From contig JAAZKE010000005.1 in assembly GCA_012799995.1 (NCBI GenBank), positions 1 through 41,551 of the forward strand: 41,551 bases of DNA, in the 5' to 3' direction. The DNA is from Chloroflexota bacterium (GTDB lineage Bacteria > Chloroflexota > Anaerolineae > Anaerolineales > Anaerolineaceae). The notes under the pieces were generated by a model. It was given only the letters and a program-made list of their open reading frames with translations. It made no database searches and had not been told where the DNA came from. Position numbers and translations under genes: made by a program. This document shows positions 17,145 through 25,743 of the stretch, one piece after another (within the stretch, counting starts at the first letter, position 1; every line of letters begins with the position of its first letter).

Positions 17145-17390
17145 TCATTTGTAAATGTCTGTTCTTGTGCCTATTTTGATTATTCGGATGACGTTTGCTT
17201 CTTTGTCAATCGCGAAAATTGCCCGATAATGAAATATTTTATACCTGAATTGATTTTTCTCGTTTCCATACTTCTGGATATCTCCCTCACCGTTCAAAAT
17301 ACCTTCAAACATTCTTTCGAATCTTTGTTGAACGTTTGCGGGGCATTTGGAAAAATACTTCTGGGCCTGTTTGCTAAGTTCTATTTTCAT
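17145..17390 (-). CDS. RelE/ParE-family toxin
   Basis: An 81-aa basic protein beginning MKIELSKQAQKYFSKCPANV, with the C-terminal block FRYKIFHYRAIFAIDKE and IIKIGTRTDIYK characteristic of RelE/ParE toxins (conserved Arg and Tyr at the C-terminus). RelE-type members cleave mRNA on the ribosome; ParE-type members poison gyrase. The sequence alone does not settle which. AAGGA lies 8-10 bases before the ATG. It is the first gene of the pair, followed by a HicB-like antitoxin, and sits at the edge of a foreign island next to phage and IS debris. Confidence 0.9.
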   Translation of the reverse strand: MKIELSKQAQKYFSKCPANVQQRFERMFEGILNGEGDIQKYGNEKNQFRYKIFHYRAIFAIDKEANVIRIIKIGTRTDIYK

Positions 17391-17411
17391 TATCCTATTC
17401 CTTATAAACTG

Positions 17412-17417
17412 ATTATA
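17412..17417 (-). promoter_or_regulatory. -10 element for the toxin-antitoxin pair
   Basis: A minus-strand TATAAT lies 21 bases upstream of the toxin ATG, inside the self-complementary stretch GTATATAGTATAATC and next to GGTACC. The -35 is weak. Overlapping palindromic sequence at the -10 fits autorepression by the ribbon-helix-helix antitoxin, which is an inference. Confidence 0.4.
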
Positions 17418-17449
17418 CTATATACGGTACCAATTGCAGAGGCATTTCA

Positions 17450-17566
17450 ATGACTAAAACAGAAATCTGCCCACAAAAGAAACAGGAGGACTTCCTGATA
17501 TCCAACACGGATATCTGTATCATTGGCGGGGGTGCTGGAGGAGGCAAGACGCTCGGGATTTTTTAG
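17450..17566 (+). pseudogene. Phage terminase large subunit, N-terminal fragment only
   Basis: ATG with AGAGG seven bases upstream opens a 38-codon frame that ends at TAG 17564-17566. Its last part reads ICIIGGGAGGGKTLGIF. This is the Walker A region of phage large terminases (GG-A-GGGKT preceded by a short N-terminus ending in a hydrophobic strand). A complete terminase is about 400-550 aa, so more than 90 percent is missing. At base 17560-17566 the sequence switches directly to IS30 transposase homology in another frame. The rest of the terminase is not found after the IS remnant, so this is a deletion or recombination scar, not a simple insertion. Confidence 0.75.
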
Positions 17567-18327
17567 ACCCTCTACGCTATAAAAAAGTGAAACAGGGATG
17601 GTCCCCCAAAGCTATTGGCGAAAGGTTGATAATCGATTATCCTCAGGACATGTCCATGCAGATTTCACACGAAGCGATTTACCAGTACATTTATGTCTTG
17701 CCACGTGGAGCTTTGAAACAAACCTTGATTGAAGGATTGTGACAGGAACGCAAGTATCGTAGAGTGCAAAAAATGGGGCAGCACGAGGAAACACGAGGGA
17801 AAATCAGCGGTATGCTGTCTATCGAAGAACGACCAGCGGAAGTAGAAGACAGAAGTGTCCCTGGTCATTGGGAAGGCGATCTCATACTGGGCAAGTACAA
17901 ACGCAGTGCGCTTGGCACTCTGGTGGAGAGAACAACACGATATACTATTTTAGTGCCATTGGGAGAGAAGAAGGGCGCTGAAAGCGTTCGTATTGCCTAT
18001 GCTGAAGCCTTCAAGGACGTGCCTGAAGCTTTGAAAAGGAGTCTGACCTATGATCAACGGAAAGAAATGAGCCAGCATGAGAAGTTCACCATTGACAGTG
18101 GCATCCAGGTTTAATTTGCACATCCATCTTCACCCTGGGAACGTGGCACAAATGAAAATACCAATGGATGAGTCAGACAATATTTTCCCAAGGGAACAGA
18201 TTTTAGCCAGATTACCGATGAAAGGATCAAAGAAGTACAGGATTTATTGGATGACCGCCCGAGAGCGGTATTAAACTATTACAAACCTGATGAAGTGTTT
18301 AATAACCTTGTTGCACTAAAACTTTGA
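17566..18327 (+). pseudogene. IS30-family transposase remnant, 5'-truncated with three nonsense codons
   Basis: One continuous frame from about 17566 to the TGA at 18325 encodes the C-terminal two-thirds of an IS30 transposase. It contains VKQGWSPKAIGERL, then VPGHWEGDLILGKYKRSA (first catalytic Asp), TYDQRKEM (second Asp; the family has DQGKEM) and PWERGTNENTNG (catalytic Glu). The N-terminal helix-turn-helix portion is gone. The frame carries stops at 17740 (TGA, probably from CGA), 18112 (TAA, where the family has Tyr) and 18169 (TGA, where the family has Leu), with no frameshift. It is a dead element. I could not define terminal inverted repeats; the left end is lost at the terminase junction. 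The right end is probably within 20-30 bases of the stop. Confidence 0.9.
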
Positions 18328-18381
18328 GACCACCTCATTAATACAATTAAAGAGCATGATTGACTGTTTGCTTGGAGAAAA

Positions 18382-20799
18382 ATGAACAAAGATTTCATAC
18401 AACGTTATTCAGAAATAATAGAAAGCAGAATTGGATTGAATCATTCTACTTATGAGAGTTTAAACTCTTTTTATTCAGAATTATCTGATCTAATACTCAA
18501 ATCATCAGAAGAAGATATGATCCTATCTGTGAACATCTTACTTGATTGTATGAATCGAATCAGCAGCATCTTCCCGGATATAAGTGATTCTAAACCATTA
18601 TCCTCAATATTATCCACACTACTGCAACTAAATAAACCTTCTGTTTTAGCAGTGTTAAGTAACGATATAGTTCTTAAAACGTTTAAGAAAAAAAACATGG
18701 GGTTTGCAGAGAACTATAATAATAGCAGTAACCTCTATAGAGGATTTGCAAATTTAATTATATATAACAGACGGATAAATGATTATCAGAAAATCGATTT
18801 TATTCTATCACTAATACCAAGGACAAACTTACCATTTATTCTTCTGGAATTCTTGAAAGAGAACAAGTCAAAAATACCAAAAAATAAAAATCTCTATCAA
18901 ATACTGAGAATACATATAAATACTGTATCAGACCCAGACACTCATGCCAAACTGGAATTAATGTTAGAATGGGCGACTAAAACTCCAACTGAAATAAAAA
19001 CAGATAGCAAGAGAATTATAAGTGAGCAATTAGCAGTTCTTGAAAAAGTTTCACTTTTTAAAACTCCAGAGACATTTTTCTTTCAAGCTAATAAAATAAT
19101 TGGTCGTAATTTTCAATTGATGGAAACAATATGCAAGTATATATATATAAGGTATGCTCCAGATACGTTGAATAAAGACCAATCCTTATCTGTTTTTCTG
19201 GCAATACGAAAAATAATTCTCTCTCTTCAGAAGAACAGAAAGATATATGAATTTATTACAACATTTCCCGACATCATCGTTTATGCGTTAAAAAAATATA
19301 ACCCTCTTGATTATTCGCAAGAAGATTATCTCACTAGCGAAACCCCAGTAAATTATCAATTTAAATTTCTCAGTTTAGCCATTGATAATAATAATTCACA
19401 GCTTCTTGATAGTTATTTACACTCTCTCTCACAAAATAAGTTTGTTCTGACTTTGGACAGCACTTATAAATTAATTGCCTTTGAATATTTGGCCTATGGA
19501 AAAATTATTAATGAATCGATGATGAATATTATAAAAAAATGGATAGACTATCTCGATCCCATTTATAGGAAAGAGTTTATTTTTTTTATTGAACCTAATG
19601 AGATTCAATTAGAAAAATGTCTATCTTATATATCCGCTTTTCAAATAATGGAAGGAGACTACTTGGAAAGGCGGGACGATGAGAGTATATTTATTCAAAC
19701 TGTAAATGAATATTGGCAATTAATGCGTAAGAAACCAGATCATCTACTGTTGATTTTAGATGCCTTATTTAAGAAAGTTGATGTTTACAAGAAAAAGATT
19801 ACATCAAAATATGAATCATCAATCCATTACATATCGTCTTTTGAGATGGAGATTAGAGATACAAGTATCCGTATCCTTTCGGTACTTTTTGAAAATTTTG
19901 ATTGTAGAACAATATGTAAAATGATTTTTTCGAATTTAGTGTTATCTGCAAATATTTCAGATTTATTTGCAGAAAATGAGATCACCTATCAAAACAGTAT
20001 GCCTTGGGAATTCGAAGTCATGCTAGAAAAAAAATATGTAGAAAAACAGTTTCTTGATGATGAGAGTTTTCTGGAATTTGGCAAGCTTCTGACCAATATG
20101 CAAGATAGAGATCTTACTATATATGAGGTAGTAGATAGGCTTTTATTTGTTCCCGATAATCTAAATATCAATATTTTGAGGATTCGATTGTCTTTATTAA
20201 ACATTTGGAATTCAAAGGATCATCGATGTGTTTCCAACAAAAGCAAATCATTACTAATATACAAGATACTTCAAAACCAATCTTCTGGTAAATGGCGATT
20301 TTTATCTGGCAACTTTTACAATTGCATTCTATATTCAATTTTATCAATTTTTCCCACTGATCCGCATCTTGCTTCAGAGTTAGTCAGTGATGTTTTACCA
20401 TTAATAGAGAACAAAAAGCGAGCACTCGACTCTTTTTTTACTCTCATGGATATTTCTGATTTTATAGCTTTCGTTATGTCCAACGAGCTATTGTTAAATA
20501 TATTAATTTCTACAATAAAGGGATATCAGACGTTTCAACAAACTGTTTACAAACTGATTCAGAAGGAATCGTATTTCTACATAGATAGTATTATTTCTTA
20601 TGCTATTGAGGATTCTGCTGTTTCGGAGGAAGATATCTGTACCATACTTATAAAAACAATCAACAAACTTTGGAAAGAAAACGTTTTAACCCAAGACAAT
20701 CTTAGTTATCTTCATTCGTTATCGGGAAAATTATCTAGCACTATTTTCAGAGATAAACTTAAAAATTCATTAGATATATATACCGAAAGGATAAATTAA
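18382..20799 (+). CDS. Large all-helical protein of unknown function, partner of GHKL-nuclease protein
   Basis: An 805-aa protein that I cannot assign to a family. It has no signal peptide, membrane segment, Walker motif, metal-ligand cluster or nuclease motif that I can see. The whole length is rich in Leu, Ile, Phe, Asn, Ser and Lys with regular amphipathic spacing, suggesting a long alpha-solenoid scaffold, perhaps HEAT- or TPR-like. GGAG lies 5 bases before the ATG. The next gene begins 3 bases after its stop, so the two are one operon. Base composition is much more AT-rich than the flanking core genes, and it sits directly behind terminase and IS30 debris, so recent transfer is likely. 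By analogy with other two-gene defence modules it may be a sensor or scaffold for the downstream ATPase-nuclease; that is inference. Confidence 0.85.
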   Translation: MNKDFIQRYSEIIESRIGLNHSTYESLNSFYSELSDLILKSSEEDMILSVNILLDCMNRISSIFPDISDSKPLSSILSTLLQLNKPSVLAVLSNDIVLKTFKKKNMGFAENYNNSSNLYRGFANLIIYNRRINDYQKIDFILSLIPRTNLPFILLEFLKENKSKIPKNKNLYQILRIHINTVSDPDTHAKLELMLEWATKTPTEIKTDSKRIISEQLAVLEKVSLFKTPETFFFQANKIIGRNFQLMETICKYIYIRYAPDTLNKDQSLSVFLAIRKIILSLQKNRKIYEFITTFPDIIVYALKKYNPLDYSQEDYLTSETPVNYQFKFLSLAIDNNNSQLLDSYLHSLSQNKFVLTLDSTYKLIAFEYLAYGKIINESMMNIIKKWIDYLDPIYRKEFIFFIEPNEIQLEKCLSYISAFQIMEGDYLERRDDESIFIQTVNEYWQLMRKKPDHLLLILDALFKKVDVYKKKITSKYESSIHYISSFEMEIRDTSIRILSVLFENFDCRTICKMIFSNLVLSANISDLFAENEITYQNSMPWEFEVMLEKKYVEKQFLDDESFLEFGKLLTNMQDRDLTIYEVVDRLLFVPDNLNINILRIRLSLLNIWNSKDHRCVSNKSKSLLIYKILQNQSSGKWRFLSGNFYNCILYSILSIFPTDPHLASELVSDVLPLIENKKRALDSFFTLMDISDFIAFVMSNELLLNILISTIKGYQTFQQTVYKLIQKESYFYIDSIISYAIEDSAVSEEDICTILIKTINKLWKENVLTQDNLSYLHSLSGKLSSTIFRDKLKNSLDIYTERIN

Positions 20800-20802
20800 T
20801 TC

Positions 20803-22833
20803 ATGTTATCAACTGCTATAAAAAGGATCAGCAATGAGTTTCTCGAAGAAGCAAAGCAATCTCCAAATTTATTTGCCGATATGGCCTCTATGGAAACTTA
20901 CTTGGCTGAGAGTTATGGCGAAAGGATCTTGATAGAATTGTTGCAAAATGCTGATGACGCTGCTTCAAAAAATGTATCACTGTTGATAACAGATGACACC
21001 ATCTTCTTTGCTAATGATGGACGCCCATTTTCAGAGGAAGATATAATTTCTATTTGCCGATCCGGAGCAAGTAAGAAAAAACGTGGGGAAGAAATCGGGT
21101 TCAGAGGAGTTGGATTCAAAAGCACAACAGCCCTATCAACACAAATAATTATTGCATCGAATGATGCCTTTTTTACGTTTTCAAAAAATAAATGTTCTGA
21201 AATTTTACAGACTGATTTATCAAAGGTGCCGACAGTCAGAATTCCTTTTAATTTAGATAAATCTGACCTAGAAATTGATATTGTCCGCAAAATAGATCAA
21301 TTATATTCTAGTGGATTTACGACTGTTTTTATTTTTAAAAACTCTGAGATATCTATTATCGAACAAGAACTACGTTTGTTTGACGCAAATTATTTGTTAT
21401 TTCTCCGAAATATTAAAACAGTAAATGTGGACATAGAAAACAAAAAGAAATATTATTCAATAAAGCGGGAATCGGACAATAATGGGACTATTGCAACACT
21501 ATCCTCCAACGATCAACTTGTTCAATGGTGGTTACCTTTTCTTCATGGGCGTCATTCCACTGCATTTAAAATAAATGAGAAAAACGAAGTAATCGCGTGT
21601 GGTTCCGGAGAATCTGTTTTTCATTGCTATCTACCTACACTAGAGTCCTGTCCATATCAATTAAAAATGAACGGAGATTTTTCAACCGACCCATCTCGTA
21701 AACATCTAATTATTGATGTAAACACCAGAAACACGCTTAAAACCATATCCGAAGACCTCCTTGAAATCGTTCAAATGATAATAAAAGGCGAAATTGCATA
21801 TACAGAGATATTAACATTCCTAACAACAAGAAGTTCATTCTCCACAATTTCTTCCACATTCGCTGATCAATTCGAAAATGCTTTGCGTCAATCAGTTCAA
21901 ATATTACTACACAGTCAACAGATCACAACAATAAATAAATATATGCTATTAGATTCGGAATTTTCAATAGAGGAAAAATTGTTTATTCGGAAATATTGCA
22001 TGCATTTTACCTCTTCATCTGCAGTAATTACTGATTCTAAAATAGAAGGTTTCTTCGATTATTTTGGAACGCAATTCTATTCGCTTAATGACTATTTATA
22101 TTTATTATTGGAAGAAGGGTTTGTAAAAAAATGTTCCATAAAGTTATTCGGGAAAATATTCGGGTATGTCATAAAAAGGATTAGAATGTCTACTATAGGA
22201 AGGAAAGATGGTTTTCTAATACAAGATGCATTTATAAAAACTACCGCTGAAAAAGTAATAATGGTTTCTGAGATTACACCACAAATAAAATTTTCCTCTG
22301 AAGTAATTGAGGCAATTTGTTCATATATTTCATCAGGTGATTGGGATTGGTTTTGTAAAACCAATAAAATTAAGAATGATTCTCTTTTTATAAACAACGT
22401 AGCAAAGGGTATTCCACCTGCGAAAACAAGAGAAAAGAAAGCTGCTATCGCATTTGTCTCTCGATGGCGTTCTGCTGAGCAGCAATGTATAGATGTTGAA
22501 GAGGCGCTTGGGAACACAGCAGTTTATGTTGGAAATAGAAACTTGGGATATGACATAGAAAGCAAAACAAAAGATGGAACTATGCGATATATTGAAGTAA
22601 AACTTATTCAACCTGGCTCAGGAAACTTTACGATGACAAACAATGAATATACATCAGCGCATAAATATGGCAAAAGTTATTTCATATATGCGATTACCCA
22701 ATTAGATGATGGAATACGAGTCACACTTATCAATAATCCCATAGAATCTCTTTCTCTTGAGAAAAGAGTCAAACAGTGGGAATGGTATTGCAATTCCTTT
22801 ACACGAGAAAACATGGACTTTCTCTATGAATAG
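20803..22833 (+). CDS. GHKL (sacsin/Hsp90-like) ATPase fused to DUF3883 PD-(D/E)xK-type nuclease domain
   Basis: A 676-aa protein. The N-terminal domain has the Bergerat-fold boxes: ELLQNADDA (N49 and an Asp), FFANDGRPF (71-76) and GFRGVGFKS (99-107). The arrangement is that of sacsin/NO VEIN-type and Hsp90-like ATPases. A central part of about 350 residues is unassigned. The C-terminal domain has GYDI (D584), YIEVK (E598, K600) and TNNEYTSA with SYFIYAI, the pattern of DUF3883, a PD-(D/E)xK-like fold. It is probably cytoplasmic and acts on nucleic acid under ATP control. It follows the 805-aa gene by 3 bases, in the same AT-rich island. Domain calls are strong; an anti-phage role is inferred from domains and location. 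I cannot match the pair to a named system. Confidence 0.9.
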   Translation: MLSTAIKRISNEFLEEAKQSPNLFADMASMETYLAESYGERILIELLQNADDAASKNVSLLITDDTIFFANDGRPFSEEDIISICRSGASKKKRGEEIGFRGVGFKSTTALSTQIIIASNDAFFTFSKNKCSEILQTDLSKVPTVRIPFNLDKSDLEIDIVRKIDQLYSSGFTTVFIFKNSEISIIEQELRLFDANYLLFLRNIKTVNVDIENKKKYYSIKRESDNNGTIATLSSNDQLVQWWLPFLHGRHSTAFKINEKNEVIACGSGESVFHCYLPTLESCPYQLKMNGDFSTDPSRKHLIIDVNTRNTLKTISEDLLEIVQMIIKGEIAYTEILTFLTTRSSFSTISSTFADQFENALRQSVQILLHSQQITTINKYMLLDSEFSIEEKLFIRKYCMHFTSSSAVITDSKIEGFFDYFGTQFYSLNDYLYLLLEEGFVKKCSIKLFGKIFGYVIKRIRMSTIGRKDGFLIQDAFIKTTAEKVIMVSEITPQIKFSSEVIEAICSYISSGDWDWFCKTNKIKNDSLFINNVAKGIPPAKTREKKAAIAFVSRWRSAEQQCIDVEEALGNTAVYVGNRNLGYDIESKTKDGTMRYIEVKLIQPGSGNFTMTNNEYTSAHKYGKSYFIYAITQLDDGIRVTLINNPIESLSLEKRVKQWEWYCNSFTRENMDFLYE

Positions 22834-23400
22834 TAATCTCTTCTTAACAAACTCATTGAAAAACCTGACTCAGTAAGTTTTAGTTATTTTTGCAAACTTG
22901 CTATCTTTTTAGAAAGTTGATTCTTCTATCTATTCATCCTGTCCAGAAAAACTGCCAATTGTAAAAAAGCAACCATTCAGTTTTATCAATGGGCAACTAT
23001 CCTATATATTAGATTGGTTGGATGTGAATAATTGTTGGAGCATGGTATCGGTAACTTCTCTTGTGATTCATCCATATTAGAAAACAATAAGCAAGGATGG
23101 CGCTACGTTTCTGGTAGTGTCAAGTATTATTCGCACATATAGAAATCACTTGGTATTAACTCATCCAAATGTTGCATGCCCAAACACATTTTCTGCCCTC
23201 ACACAGATTGCTCAATGTGCTCCAAGGCATATTCATCCCCAGCGTCGGTATATCTGATTCAGCTGACTTGATCTCCGGAACCATCTCCTCTACTGCACAG
23301 AAAAAATCAGATTAGCCTCCGTTATAAAATATTTGTCGTCTTCCGCTAAATTTTTACCGATTCTTCACATGAATAAAACATTTCCTTATCTTACTTTTTT
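22834..23400. other. Gene-free degenerate spacer at the island's right edge
   Basis: About 570 bases without an intact gene. All frames are broken by frequent stops. The only readable item is a 30-codon relic of a ZIP transporter on the minus strand (23219-23308). No hairpin good enough to be the defence operon's terminator is visible; the best is a weak AAAAC/GTTTT pairing about 50 bases past the stop. No RNA gene or repeat array is seen. Confidence 0.7.
23219..23308 (-). pseudogene. Relic of a second ZIP-family transporter (C-terminal fragment)
   Basis: Minus-strand codons from 23308 read DFFCAVEEMVPEIKSAESD followed by IPTL. The intact ZIP protein of this window has MMFVVSEELIPEAESDGSD followed by MPTL in the same place. 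At the DNA level the similarity continues after a gap of about ten codons into the last codons of the gene (GGATGAATATGCCTTGG versus GGAATGGATGTCGCCTTGG). Upstream the frame hits a stop two codons before the aspartate. It is a decayed paralogue or xenologue, with no start and no full domain. Confidence 0.65.
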
Positions 23401-23406
23401 TATAAT
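23401..23406 (+). promoter_or_regulatory. -10 element upstream of the Tel operon
   Basis: A perfect TATAAT preceded by a T-run lies 78 bases before the chosen ATG of the solute-binding/VWA lipoprotein. The -35 candidates (ACATTT or AACATT at 17-18 bp) are poor. It points into the four-gene operon ending at the terminator at 27995-28034. Confidence 0.5.
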
Positions 23407-23483
23407 GAATAAAAATGAAATATTTTACGTATATAGAAACGAACCTGTTTAAACGAAGTGAAACGACAGCAAAGGAAAAACAA

Positions 23484-25127
23484 ATGAAATCTATCGGAAA
23501 ACGGTCAACAATCTGGATGCTTATAATCCTTTTGATAATTACATCGCTGAGTGTAAGCTGCACACAAAAAAAATCTTCCAGCCCGCTTTCAGGCGATAAA
23601 GTGATCGAAGCGTCCAACGCAAAAGAAACGCTCAAAATCGTATCAGGGTCCGAAAACAAAATTCTGGAACCTATCCTTAATCAATTCAGCAAAGAGAAAA
23701 AAATCAACATCGTTATTGATTACAAAGGATCGTTGGATATCATGCGCCTGTTAGAGGCGGATGTGGTTGAATACGACGCAGTCTGGCCAGCTTCCAGCCT
23801 GTGGATTTCTGTAGGTGATTCTCGCCATCGGGTGAAGCACATGCAGTCAACATCGATTACCCCGATTGTTTTCGGAATCCGTCACAGCCTGGCAGAACAG
23901 CTCGGATTCATTGGGCGTGATGTCAAAGTCTCTGAGATCTTGCAGGCGATTGAGAAAAAACAATTGAAGTTCACCATGACCTCGGCAACGCAATCCAACT
24001 CCGGCGCCAGCGCTTATATCGGTTTTATTTATGCGCTGCTTGGCAACCCTGACATTATCACCTCAGAGGACCTGGACAACCCTGCACTGAAACAGGACCT
24101 GACGAATCTCCTGTCGGGTGTGGAACGATCATCCGGCAGTTCAGACTGGCTGAAAGATCTTTTCCTGGCTGGGAATTTCGACGCGATGGTCAATTATGAA
24201 GCACTGGTTATATCCGCAAACCAGACACTGGAAAAAGAAAAGCGCGAAACGCTTTATGCAATTTACCCGGTAGATGGTTTGATGATCGCTGATTCGCCGC
24301 TCGGTTTTATTTCTCAAAATGGCGTTAAAAACCGGGATGAGAAGAGCAAAGAAGAAAGTTTTCTGGAACTGCAAAAATACCTGATGAGCGACAAAGTGCA
24401 GGCAGAAATACAAAAGACTGGACGTCGGACCGGATACAGCGGTGTAGATGCTTCCAACAAGAATATATTCCGTGCGGATTGGGGAATCGATACAAACCGC
24501 ATCCTCTCTACCATCAACATGCCCAAATCTGATGTGCTGCTCAAAGCCTTAAATGCCTATCAATCCGAATTCAAAAAACCCGGTTACAACGTTTACGTGC
24601 TTGACTTTTCTGGCAGCATGAGTGGGGATGGGCATGAGCAATTGATGGCTGCTCTTGAGCAGGTTATGAAGCGAGATCTTGCAGCCAAAAACTTCTTGCA
24701 GGCTTCTGATAACGAAATCAATCGTGTGATTCTGTTCAACGACAGCATCATCTTTGACAAGACCAGCAAAGGCAGTAAGGAATTCGAAGATGTTTTCGGC
24801 AAAATAAAGAAGGTCTTCCCCCAGAACGGGACAGCTCTCTACACAACAACGATTAAAGCATTGAACGATCTGAAGTCCGTTGATTTTTCACAATATTCAC
24901 CGGCAATATTATTGCTCACGGATGGGAAAAACAATGGAATCGATAGTCTGAGAGACCTTAAAAGGTTTTATGAAGACAATGGTTTTTCCGTTCCGATTTT
25001 CTCAATTTTATTTGGAGATGCGGATGATCAGGAACTGGAACAGATCGCTGAGTTTTCAAAGGCGCGCGTTTTTGACGGACGGAAAGATTTAATCAACGCA
25101 TTCAAATCGGTCCGCGGATATAACTGA
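23484..25127 (+). CDS. Lipoprotein with solute-binding domain fused to a VWA domain
   Basis: A 547-aa exported lipoprotein. The signal peptide ends in the lipobox LSVSC (Cys26). Residues about 45-360 form a periplasmic-binding-protein-like domain (TLKIVSGSENKILEPIL, FTMTSATQSNSGASAYIGF). Residues about 369-547 form a VWA domain with an intact MIDAS: DFSGS (374-378), the threonine in NGTALY (about 450) and TDG (about 479). The frame is open 23 codons further upstream, but the ATG at 23484 follows AAAGGA and gives a normal signal peptide. First gene of an operon with an XpaC-like protein, a second binding protein and TelA. Tel-type operons act in toxic-anion and envelope-stress resistance; the ligand is unknown. 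No transporter permease accompanies it. Confidence 0.9.
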   Translation: MKSIGKRSTIWMLIILLIITSLSVSCTQKKSSSPLSGDKVIEASNAKETLKIVSGSENKILEPILNQFSKEKKINIVIDYKGSLDIMRLLEADVVEYDAVWPASSLWISVGDSRHRVKHMQSTSITPIVFGIRHSLAEQLGFIGRDVKVSEILQAIEKKQLKFTMTSATQSNSGASAYIGFIYALLGNPDIITSEDLDNPALKQDLTNLLSGVERSSGSSDWLKDLFLAGNFDAMVNYEALVISANQTLEKEKRETLYAIYPVDGLMIADSPLGFISQNGVKNRDEKSKEESFLELQKYLMSDKVQAEIQKTGRRTGYSGVDASNKNIFRADWGIDTNRILSTINMPKSDVLLKALNAYQSEFKKPGYNVYVLDFSGSMSGDGHEQLMAALEQVMKRDLAAKNFLQASDNEINRVILFNDSIIFDKTSKGSKEFEDVFGKIKKVFPQNGTALYTTTIKALNDLKSVDFSQYSPAILLLTDGKNNGIDSLRDLKRFYEDNGFSVPIFSILFGDADDQELEQIAEFSKARVFDGRKDLINAFKSVRGYN

Positions 25128-25128
25128 G

Positions 25129-25743
25129 ATGAACAATAACAGACAGACTATCTTTGCCACAATCTCCTCAGTGGCAGCTTTCATCGGGTTGAATTTCATT
25201 GTTGAGTGGCCAATTATCATAGCTGCGCTGCTCTCAATCGGTATTTTTGCCGGTGTTTATATGATCAGTAAGCCCAAACTGAAAATTGGGAATCTGGATC
25301 TGGACTCATTGAAAAATGGCACCGAGATTCGGTTTCTACTTCAAGAGGCAGAGCAGGATCTGATTTCAATTGGCGAAGTCAGCAAGAAAATTGACAATCC
25401 TGTCATAAAAACGAATGCCGAGTCGCTTTTCGATACCGGGGTGCGCATTCTGAATTACCTTTCTGAAAACCCTGATCAGATCTCAGCTGCCAGACGATTT
25501 TTTGGCTACTACCTCAATACCTCCCGTAATATTCTTGAAAAATATCTTACCGTACAAAAAGCCAAATTGAATTCGGCTGAAATCAATAATATAAAAGCAG
25601 CAACGGAAAAAACGATTCCAATGTTGAACATTGCTTTTGATCGTCAGTTCGAAAATCTGATGAAAAATGACATCCTTGATATTGAATCTGAAATCAAACT
25701 GCTTGAAACCAATTTAAAAATGGAAGGCATAGAAAAAACATGA
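25129..25743 (+). CDS. XpaC-like membrane protein of TelA operons
   Basis: A 204-aa protein. Two closely spaced membrane helices lie at about residues 7-25 and 27-45, joined by a very short turn. They are followed by a cytoplasmic helical domain (about 55-200) ending IPMLNIAFDRQFENLMKND and IESEIKLLETNLKMEGI. This layout and C-terminus resemble the XpaC family (annotated historically as 5-bromo-4-chloroindolyl phosphate hydrolysis protein), which is regularly found beside TelA. It starts 1 base after the stop of the VWA lipoprotein and overlaps the next gene by 4 bases (ATGA). True biochemical activity is unknown; it probably forms a membrane-associated complex with TelA. Confidence 0.78.
   Translation: MNNNRQTIFATISSVAAFIGLNFIVEWPIIIAALLSIGIFAGVYMISKPKLKIGNLDLDSLKNGTEIRFLLQEAEQDLISIGEVSKKIDNPVIKTNAESLFDTGVRILNYLSENPDQISAARRFFGYYLNTSRNILEKYLTVQKAKLNSAEINNIKAATEKTIPMLNIAFDRQFENLMKNDILDIESEIKLLETNLKMEGIEKT

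Noticed and set aside
17740-18171. TGA recoding (selenocysteine or alternative code) in the IS30 frame
   Set aside because: One of the three internal stops is TAA, the N-terminal part is missing anyway, and every other gene here uses TGA as a normal stop.
18382-22833. BREX, DISARM, Zorya or restriction-modification assignment for the island operon
   Set aside because: No methyltransferase, helicase, PglZ, PLD or MotAB-like gene accompanies the pair.
22834-23218. Decayed transposase or integrase in the spacer
   Set aside because: Translated on both strands it gives only short broken frames without any recognisable motif.
23415-23483. Leaderless start of the SBP-VWA lipoprotein at ATG 23415, eight bases after TATAAT
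   Set aside because: It would put 23 polar residues in front of a standard lipoprotein signal peptide, while ATG 23484 has its own AAAGGA site.
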